Source of the DNA: Pyrenochaeta sp. MPI-SDFR-AT-0127
Taxonomy: Eukaryota; Ascomycota; Dothideomycetes; Pleosporales; Cucurbitariaceae
Length of the DNA: 64,000 nt
NCBI GenBank assembly: GCA_020747015.1
Contig: JAGTJM010000081.1
Coordinates: 62,001 to 126,000, forward strand
Direction: 5' to 3'
The notes beneath the pieces are model-generated. The model ran no database searches. It saw only the letters and a program-made list of their open reading frames with translations, and was not told the DNA's origin. This document shows, in pieces, positions 57,099-64,000 of the stretch (positions are counted from its first letter, which is position 1; the number at the start of each line of letters is the position of its first letter). Both the position numbers and the translations under genes were made by a program.

Positions 57099-58127
57099 AT
57101 GTCAAAAATCGAAGACGCGACGTGCGAGTTCCCACAGACGATTACTTTGGCCAAGCGAGGCGATGTACTCCTGTGCGTTGGCCAGGGCGAGAATCTGGTC
57201 AAACTCTTGGTTGTTTCCTCCTTCATGAGTGTTGCGTCCCCCGTATTCGAAGCAATGTTCAATGGCCGCTTCTCCGAAGGCCAGGATCTATCATCTTCGA
57301 ACCCTCGCGAGACACTTTTGCCAGACGATGATCCCTATATCATGACTATCGTTTGCCGCATGATTCACATGCAAACTTCTGATATGCCTCGCCAACTAGA
57401 AGTCGACGACTTTGCGGGATTCGCCATTCTCTGCGACAAATATGATTGCATCGACGCGGTGCGTCCGTGGAGCAGGTTATGGGTTCTAGGACTGCTTCCA
57501 GAGCCAGATATGCCCGGCTACGATAAGCTGCTCATGATTACTTATGTCCTGGATCTTCCAGATGAGTTCTACAAGGTCACACAGAGCTTGCTAAAGAATC
57601 GCACGTTCTCATTGAATCTCGAAGTTGCTGCGCATAGTACTGACTTCATCCCTTTGAAGGTGTTTGGTATGATCTTCTGTTTTTGTGACTGGTACGTATT
57701 GGAACTAACCCACTCTGCAGCTTGTCTTCAAAAGGCTGCCTTGACATATCAGCGACAAGCAGTTGAAGCACTGAACCCACGAAGTGCCTCTGATTTTGGT
57801 TCAGCATCTTGCTCGAATAATTGCAATTACTCGATCTTTCTGGAATACATCAAGGCTCTTGAAAAGTGCAATCTCTTTCCGACACCAACCCTGGATCTGT
57901 GCGAATATCAGCGTCGATTGCAAGGTCTTCGTTTGATGCCTTACGATAGCTGTTACTCAAATTATTGTATTTGCAAGAAGATTCCATGCATCACAGCTAC
58001 AATTCAGGATGAACTCGACCGTGTTATCGATTCTGTAGAGGGCATGTGTCTGGATTGTGTGTACCCGGCTGGGTCAGGAAGCAAGATAACCCCTTGCCGT
58101 ACAAAGCATTCGAAGCTTTCGAAATAA
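57099..58127 (+). CDS. BTB/POZ domain protein
   Basis: Exons 57099-57666 and 57721-58127; 324 residues. The 54-nt intron (GTATGA, AACTAACC branch, CTGCAG) is a multiple of three and lacks a stop, so unspliced mRNA would add 18 hydrophobic residues. The N-terminal half matches the fungal BTB type: RGDVLLCVGQG, LLVVSSFMSVASPVFEAMFNGRFSEG, LPDDDPYIMTIVCRMIHMQ and FAILCDKYDC. The C-terminal half is Cys-rich (CSNNCNY, SNYCICKKIPC, CLDCVYPAG) without a zinc motif I can name. BTB domains mediate dimerisation and Cullin-3 binding, but this large fungal family is functionally unknown. It stands alone. Confidence 0.8.
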   Translation: MSKIEDATCEFPQTITLAKRGDVLLCVGQGENLVKLLVVSSFMSVASPVFEAMFNGRFSEGQDLSSSNPRETLLPDDDPYIMTIVCRMIHMQTSDMPRQLEVDDFAGFAILCDKYDCIDAVRPWSRLWVLGLLPEPDMPGYDKLLMITYVLDLPDEFYKVTQSLLKNRTFSLNLEVAAHSTDFIPLKVFGMIFCFCDWYVLELTHSAACLQKAALTYQRQAVEALNPRSASDFGSASCSNNCNYSIFLEYIKALEKCNLFPTPTLDLCEYQRRLQGLRLMPYDSCYSNYCICKKIPCITATIQDELDRVIDSVEGMCLDCVYPAGSGSKITPCRTKHSKLSK

Positions 58128-58537
58128 CTGTAGTGATTCTCCGTCCTGATAGTGTCTATTCGACCAGTCAACAGGTCAGTTTCTGAACAATTCCATATTC
58201 GATCTTGCGGACACAAATCGAGGCAACAACTTCCTCTTTATCTCTCCCTTGCTGTGCGTAGGAACTCGGACCGTCTTTCTTCGGCTTGGTCGTGGCTCCA
58301 GCTTGGAAGGATCTTGGATTGAAACTAGCTTTTCACTTCGTTTACAATCCTTATGATCTTGAGTTCGTAGAGGCTGGCTCCTGGAATATATCACACAAAG
58401 ACCTTGGCGGAATCATAAAGCCTCGGAACAGTCGGAGGTCTTGATTGATTCTAGCGCTTTTTACATCTGAAGTGGCTCATAAGCCAGATTTCAGTCAAGC
58501 TTTTACATATATGCAAGTAGTGTAGTATTATTTGGTG
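58128..58537. other. Intergenic between convergent genes
   Basis: About 400 bp. No feature recognised. Confidence 0.5.
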
Positions 58538-59833
58538 TTATGATGTGGCGGTCAATGTTTTTCCGAGGGCCCGATTCATCACCCCCATCACCGCTGTCCT
58601 CGCTGTTTCTGACATTACCGACTTTCCCAAGCGAATACGCACACCTGAAAGCTTTGTAAAGGGTATCAACACCCTTGCTCTCATCTCCAGATCGGCTGGT
58701 TCAGTCGCCTCTAGGAAGTCATCAATCCAATGTACCTCTACGACCTTGAGATTCGGTGCGCTCTTCCTTAGTACCCCACAAAGCTTCTCTGCTAGCAAAA
58801 CTAGCATCTCCGTACAAGCTTCCAGGCTGACTTCGTCGAACGTGCAGATCTGGGCATTGGTGTACTCAAATCGTTTTGACTCACGACCCATCATAAATCT
58901 CGAAATATCGATGCGAACCAGCACTTTCCGCATGATAGCCGCAGACGGAGACTTAGCCAAGGCATCGTATGTAGGCTGCAGGCTGTTATCCAGTCTCCAA
59001 GACGCGTCATTTGGCGTCAGTGGCTGGACTTCAAATGCCGTTGTGGACAGAAACTGTTCCTTCGCCTCGGCATGCACTTGTCTGCACACCAACAACAAAT
59101 TTGTTGGTGGTCGACTGCCATGGTACGCAATGATACCGTTATCCTCCAGCTGATACGAAATCCCATCCAGCCTATCCAGGCCTCGATGGAAGCAAATCAG
59201 GTCCTGTGATGGATCGTATTCATCTGCAAACGGTGCAGAATTCATGTCCAGCCCCTCGTAAATCGGGTGATATCTCAGTGGCTTGACTCTCCATGGATCC
59301 CGGTACCGGACATCGTATTTGCGGGACCCGCTGGCATGCAGGTAGATCAAGTTCCTAATCTCAACCGGGAGGCGGAGAAACGGGAACGCATCTGGATCGT
59401 ATACGCGAGGCTGCCTAGCCTGCACTTTCCTGTAGTGCGCTCGGATTGGTTGGTACAAGAGTTTCGGTACAACGAACTGGTAAAATGGGCGGGGTGGCGG
59501 CGGAGGTGACATGTATCGACGTAACAGGCATTTCCGATGTGTGCATGGAGGTGGGAAGAAGTAGCGCCAAGCGTATTGCGGCAGGCCATGAGGCGCAGTC
59601 AGCAGCGCAATGGTAAATGTTGTAAGACGGCTCGCGAATCCAAGCAGGCCTCCTTTTCGCTTATATGATCTGCAATGTGTACATGTACATCTTGGCGTTG
59701 AAGAAAAAAGATGTAACACAAGCCCATACAGGTAGTACGGCGTGGGGCATTGTTTGAACACCATCGTAGTGGTCCTGTCGACAAATTGGCCTACGCTATC
59801 CAAAAATGTCCTGCTGTACGTTTCGTAGGACAT
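58538..59833 (-). CDS. Fungal protein of unknown function with 'LPVEIRN' F-box-like motif
   Basis: Single exon; the first ATG in frame is at 59833 (MSYETYSRTFLDSV), giving 431 residues. The N-terminal third has hydrophobic stretches and cysteines (CTCTHCRSYKRK, CTHRKCLLRR) and a Pro run. At about 165-185 comes FPFLRLPVEIRNLIYLHASG, the short motif shared by a very large family of plant-associated fungal proteins. LLLVCRQVHAEAKEQF and a run of beta/alpha elements follow, ending KLSGVRIRLGK. The motif resembles a degenerate F-box, which would suggest a ubiquitin-ligase adaptor role, but this is not established. No intron is needed. Confidence 0.75.
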   Translation of the reverse strand: MSYETYSRTFLDSVGQFVDRTTTMVFKQCPTPYYLYGLVLHLFSSTPRCTCTHCRSYKRKGGLLGFASRLTTFTIALLTAPHGLPQYAWRYFFPPPCTHRKCLLRRYMSPPPPPRPFYQFVVPKLLYQPIRAHYRKVQARQPRVYDPDAFPFLRLPVEIRNLIYLHASGSRKYDVRYRDPWRVKPLRYHPIYEGLDMNSAPFADEYDPSQDLICFHRGLDRLDGISYQLEDNGIIAYHGSRPPTNLLLVCRQVHAEAKEQFLSTTAFEVQPLTPNDASWRLDNSLQPTYDALAKSPSAAIMRKVLVRIDISRFMMGRESKRFEYTNAQICTFDEVSLEACTEMLVLLAEKLCGVLRKSAPNLKVVEVHWIDDFLEATEPADLEMRARVLIPFTKLSGVRIRLGKSVMSETARTAVMGVMNRALGKTLTATS

Positions 59834-61058
59834 GATTAGAGCAGTACTTTCGGACTTGAGTTTCCATATGCAAGTGTTATTCAGGGGCGCCAAATGGGAT
59901 GGACCATCCAGTATGCCTGCTGCGGTGGGTACGGGGCGGGAGATCAACAGCCTGCAGCTGTTCGTGTTCGTGTTACACGGAAGGATGAATGAATGGAGTC
60001 TGCTATCGATGCAGCCTGCGTTTATCCGCGAACTTGGGCTGAATTTAATGATCCTCTGAGAGGACAGCCATGGAATGTCAAAATGTAAGAATAGCGTGCC
60101 TGTCGCGCCATGAGAGGAACAATGCGTTTCTGAGGCAAGCTAGGGTTTAGAGAAACCTCCGCACCAATCGGCCCATGCGGAAACATCTTCTCCTAAACAA
60201 AGACCATCTTGCAGCCCGGACAGTACGTGAAGAAACTTTACGTCTAAAAATTGCAAAGGCACAAACAAAGTCTGCATGCAAACGTACATTGATCACCCTC
60301 ATGCTGTGTAACAAACAGCAACCCTAAGCGAAGGGCAACCCCAAAGTAGCTAGGCACCTCGTCAAGCCCTTCCCCATTGACACGTTCTACGTCAACCTCC
60401 GTATCTCATCAGGCCTCAGCATCCCGCTGACAGATTTCTGACATGTGCCTGGCGGCAACTCTGGCTAAACACCCCGCATGTTACTCCAACGATAACGCGT
60501 GTCCCTTTCATATCCCCGTTCAACGCCCACGTTCCTCATTCGTCCTGTTTCTTGGGTGGCTGCACGTGGCGCTGCTCACTCGCTACATTTGTACTACGGC
60601 TAAGCTCTAGGATTCATTTCAAATTCGTGTACACTCCCCTCCCTTCTTGCTAGCTAGTCCTGCACAGTGCAGACCTGTATATTAAACAATAGGGCCACGC
60701 GGAGTGGATCACTGCTAGGTTTTCGGCTGTCTGACATTTTTCCTCCGCTTATTTGCAGCGATTTGCAGGGCCAAAACGTTGGAAGCGAACGGCTCCTGAC
60801 CGTTGAAAGAAAGAGGGGATCCGAAAGTCTGCTGTTGAACTCGCTGGGGTGAGGTTCATTTATCGCGCATATTGAAGGGGGTGATTGGAGGGATATTCGT
60901 TTGTCTGGTGCGAGTAGAGAGTGAGAACCATTGCGATTCTGTGCAACCAGAGCTTTATTGGTACCGATCAGTGACAATATAAAGAGCTTGGATATCTTCG
61001 CAACTTTATCGCTACCACTACAAATCCACTACACTACAATATCGGCAGCAGATTCACG
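59834..61058. other. Intergenic, promoter side of the secreted protein gene
   Basis: About 1.2 kb. Only the TATA box listed separately is of note. Confidence 0.5.
60978..60983 (+). promoter_or_regulatory. TATA box of the small secreted protein gene
   Basis: TATAAA 76-81 bp before the ATG at 61059, a common distance for strongly expressed fungal genes. The leader between is A/C-rich (CACTACACTACAATATC). Confidence 0.5.
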
Positions 61059-61786
61059 ATGCTCAAACTACTCACCTCCCTAACTGTCCTCTCGTTCGTG
61101 CTTATCGCGCAAGCGGGCATCGTGCAGAGAGACTTTACTGGCCTCGGCCATATATATGTTCTCGCTTCTTCAGACTGGCGAACGGCATCTCCGAAGTCGA
61201 AGGTTGGCTGTCTAAACGACCATGGAAAATTCGTAAATGATGCAACGAAAGAAAACTGTGGGATCTTCGCCAGGCTTGATGATTACCCGTACACACTCTC
61301 CAGCAAGGAAGGCAACTGTACATTCGAAGATGCTACACAGGAGAGAAATGTCGATAGCCACTATGGCAAAATGGACTATGCGTGGAACTGCAAGAACGGG
61401 TACAAGACGGAGATATATGACAGCCTCTACACCATTGTACGTCCCCATAATTGGACCTAATGTCTCATTTCCATCCTCACTCCGTGATCTTCGCAGCTGA
61501 TGCTTTGCAGGACGGCTTCCCATACGTCTTTCTCTGCTTTGGCGACATAGCATGTTACTACGATGCGAAATCCGTCCCCTCTACTGATGAAACGCTCTCG
61601 CTCTGGCAGTTTCACTGGGGCTCAGAGCAACGCGGCATTACCCCAGGACATATTCAGCTACAACTTATGTGGGAAAAGGTCGGAGAGCTACCGAAGAGGA
61701 AGGGCACAAAAGAGATTCCGGGTCCGCGGGTTCGGATTCAAGATGGCGTCCAGGTACCACTGGAAGGTGGACGAGCAACGGGATGA
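61059..61786 (+). CDS. Small secreted six-cysteine protein, effector candidate
   Basis: Exons 61059-61436 and 61511-61786; 217 residues. Residues 1-19 (MLKLLTSLTVLSFVLIAQA) form a signal peptide, followed by GIVQRDFTGLGHIYVLASSDW. The mature part has six cysteines, in VGCLND, ENCGIF, GNCTF, WNCKNG, FLCFGD and ACYY, which suits three disulphides. Aromatic residues are frequent (YAWNC, LSLWQFHWGSEQ). The tail after LQLMWEK is charged and may be mis-modelled, since a second frame stays open to 61829. I recognise the general look of lineage-specific Pleosporales secreted proteins but no named family. Function is unknown; apoplastic action is inferred from the signal peptide. Confidence 0.72.
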
Positions 61787-64000
61787 GAAAGAGAGGATTG
61801 AAGAATTTTGCGCCCCAAGGGAATTTTGAGATGACATGATGACCTATATGTGTATATATGCAAGGATAGCAGTTTTTTGACAATATGTTTTGCTAAATTG
61901 TATTCCCATGGCTCTTACGCCTATTCTAGTGGGCCAGAAAGCAGTTGGCTACCAGCCTTGAGATTTGATGAAATGACAGTCGGCAATCCAAGGTTAATGA
62001 TCGTAACATTCAACATGAACATACTCACCAAGCTTTATCTCTTTGTCTTGTCTTGAGCGTTTGATTTGAGCATCATGAGCGGCCTATTCTACTTGATCAG
62101 ATCATATGGCATACATCTTCGTCGATTTTGTCGATTACAATCATACTCTGATAATCTCCTTCTGCTTCAGAGCTTTTTTTGGTAGCATAGTCGTGGTCTC
62201 CTGGGTCTGAATGTGGAGTGAATGCTGAGGTCACGATGGATCGGCCTTCCATCATCCTGCTTGATTATATCAATGAGAAAGAGTCGCCTCCAAGAATCGA
62301 GATTTGAACTTTTTAATGTTTCTGATCGGGTTTAGTTGCGCGTGCCATAACGATGGCCTTCCCTAATTGACTGGTGATCATAACTACGCACAAGCGACCA
62401 TGGTAAACGTCCCTGTCTTCACGGCATATTCGCTTCACAGCAATCCTCACTCCTTACTGACATAGGAAGGACGGAATAGCACTTACATGCAGCGTCCTAA
62501 TACTGACCTCATGCAGTCACAGTGGCAATCCTGTGGTGAGCGGCGGCCACTCAACAAGGGATCCCGCCCATGCGAGTAGGTTTGTGACTCATTTTGCGTG
62601 ATAAGTATCCTGCCTGAGCCAAAAATGAACATGGTTGAATACTTGATGGCGCCTAAACATAATCTAAGGAGCCAGAAGCGCTTCTACTGTTACTCGATGA
62701 CCAATACATTACGCGATTGTAAGGGCAGTAAAGGACGACTCGAATGAATTAGTATCATTGATAATGATCGTAATCTTGCATTAATGCGTCTGCGTAGCGC
62801 TGTTAGTAAATGAAGAGAGCCTGGCCTTCGAATTACCACGAACTATTCATGCTCCCCTACTTGGGATTCAGCGTCATAGAGATTAACATTAAAGCCGCGG
62901 CCGGCAACGTTGGAGGCGATCGTTCTTTCTAGGCCCTCTTTCAATCATCCAGTATGGTTTGAGTTGTATGTTTTGTTGTTGTTATCATGCCGTAATAGAT
63001 GCCGTTCATCGTGCCGACGCTCGACTCGATGCCGATCGACCTGTCTCGCACATGAACCTCACGGCCGTATGGGTTTGAATCGCAACCTCTTCCAAATCAT
63101 CTTCTTTGAGAAAGTCTTCCGTCAACCTTCAGTAGGTTTGTCGCCTTGGCAGAATAATTAGAAAAGTCCACCACATAGCCGCTTTCAGCTTCCGTAGCGC
63201 CACATCTCGCGACTCGTAAACAGCCTCACACCATATCGTGGCCCGGGTCCGAGAATGAGGTAAGCCAAAAGATTCCAACTTTCTTCCAGACTTTGATAAT
63301 GGTTTCAAGCCATGCCTGCCATGTTGCGTGACTGCGGACAATTCTAATGGAACAAGACGACGAAACGTCGTCGACGGGGAAGGGAAACGGTTAGGTGTTC
63401 AGCCCGCCACTGGGAGTGGCAGCATGGGGTAGATTCAATTTAAGCATACCGACTTCATGCAGGTACCATGAAGCGGCCAATTCGCTAGTGCTGAGACGGA
63501 TTGTGTTCGTGCGGTGAAGGTATAGCCTTATGGGGGGTGCTATTCTCGCTGAGGTTTGGCGGCGGAGCCGCCACCCAGTAACGCCATGCTTTGATTGGCG
63601 TATCGCTCAGCGCCCACTTTTGGTCACCGCAACCTTTCGCAGCGCTCCGCCTCATCTTTACCAGCTCTCCAAACTTGGGTCTTCGGTACGTGCCATCACG
63701 TCCCATCACGTCCCATCACGTTGCAATGACTTGCATATTTGAGTCGGTGAGGCCGTTAAGTCCGCCATACAGGGACCGAACAGGGAACGAGATGAGTTCG
63801 GCGACCTGTCCATGCCTGTTCAAACTTCAACTAGGCGATTCCGCTGCAGATAATGAGTCGCATACATAAAAACAGTCACCCGAATCTATTCGACATGGTT
63901 GCTAGATGGACATCTTGTCTCCGATTTCGCCATCTAATTTTACGCAGCCAAGATGCTGAATAACCTCTAATTGAAAGTGGCTTGACCAAGCACCCCTGTC
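61787..64000. other. Terminal stretch without a recognised gene
   Basis: About 2.2 kb. Short frames only, none with a domain. It contains a small direct repeat (CCATCACGTC, three copies, about 63689-63719). A gene could begin beyond the right edge. Confidence 0.45.
63689..63719. repeat. Three direct copies of CCATCACGTC
   Basis: Consecutive near-10-bp units (CCATCACGTC, CCATCACGTC, CCATCACGTT) in otherwise unremarkable sequence. ATCACGT contains a CACGT core, so clustered sites for a bZIP or bHLH factor are conceivable; no gene is known next to it. Confidence 0.45.

Noticed and set aside
61563..61829. Alternative frame at the end of the secreted protein
   Set aside because: Joining it needs an extra intron without a clear need; the main frame already has a stop at 61786. 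Kept as an uncertainty only.
62290..62320. Reverse-strand GTTCAAATC resembling a tRNA T-loop
   Set aside because: Stem bases do not pair and the rest of a tRNA fold is missing.

Overview
The window reads as nuclear DNA of a filamentous ascomycete, most likely a Dothideomycete of the order Pleosporales. Genes are split by many short introns (mostly 45-70 nt, GT-AG, with CTAAC/CTAAT-like branch sites). The gene content is typically fungal: Mid1 calcium-channel subunit, SepA/Bni1 formin, mitochondrial-type formate dehydrogenase, GH6 cellulase, class II peroxidase, Zn2Cys6 regulator, rhodopsin-domain membrane proteins. Decayed sequence carries signs of RIP-type (C-to-T) mutation. The order is an inference from gene content; no ribosomal marker is present.

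Layout. 1-443: the 3' end of an Hsp70-like gene. 1983-3235: a secreted GH6 cellobiohydrolase. 3721-5746: Mid1. 6541-16105: a compact five-gene set (Zn2Cys6 regulator, aldehyde dehydrogenase, SnoaL-like protein, amidohydrolase-family aromatic acid decarboxylase, stilbene/carotenoid cleavage dioxygenase) that looks like a catabolic cluster for stilbenes or lignin-derived dimers. 19680-21277 and 31576-33558: two rhodopsin-domain seven-helix proteins. Between them lie a secreted type B carboxylesterase, a gene with an N-terminal 'DLPIEVRN' motif and a broken or oddly spliced frame, and a GPI-anchored S41 protease. 35816-36822: a secreted class II haem peroxidase. 37414-37657: a dead HET-domain relic. 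38116-39381: a Gfo/Idh/MocA oxidoreductase.

39826-45104 is an accessory island. Two AT-rich arms about 88% identical lie in inverted orientation about 5.1 kb apart. They enclose a CorA-like membrane protein gene and a small lipase-like gene whose nucleophile serine is replaced by aspartate and whose N-terminus contains a 21-bp tandem repeat. Beyond it the window returns to conserved genes: the large formin (45907-51211), a small membrane protein transcribed divergently from it, and formate dehydrogenase (52914-54370). After a long gap come a BTB-domain protein (57099-58127), a protein with a 'LPVEIRN' motif (58538-59833) and a small secreted six-cysteine protein, an effector candidate (61059-61786). 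The last 2.2 kb has no recognisable gene.

How they fit together. The five-gene cluster gives a plausible route: cleavage of a stilbene double bond to two aromatic aldehydes, oxidation to acids, non-oxidative decarboxylation to phenols, under a local regulator. The GH6 enzyme, the peroxidase, the carboxylesterase and the secreted small protein also suit a plant-associated or plant-litter lifestyle. Exon joins were worked out by hand from splice signals, reading phase and family knowledge. In the models given, phases close to full codons. Models with weak joins are flagged.
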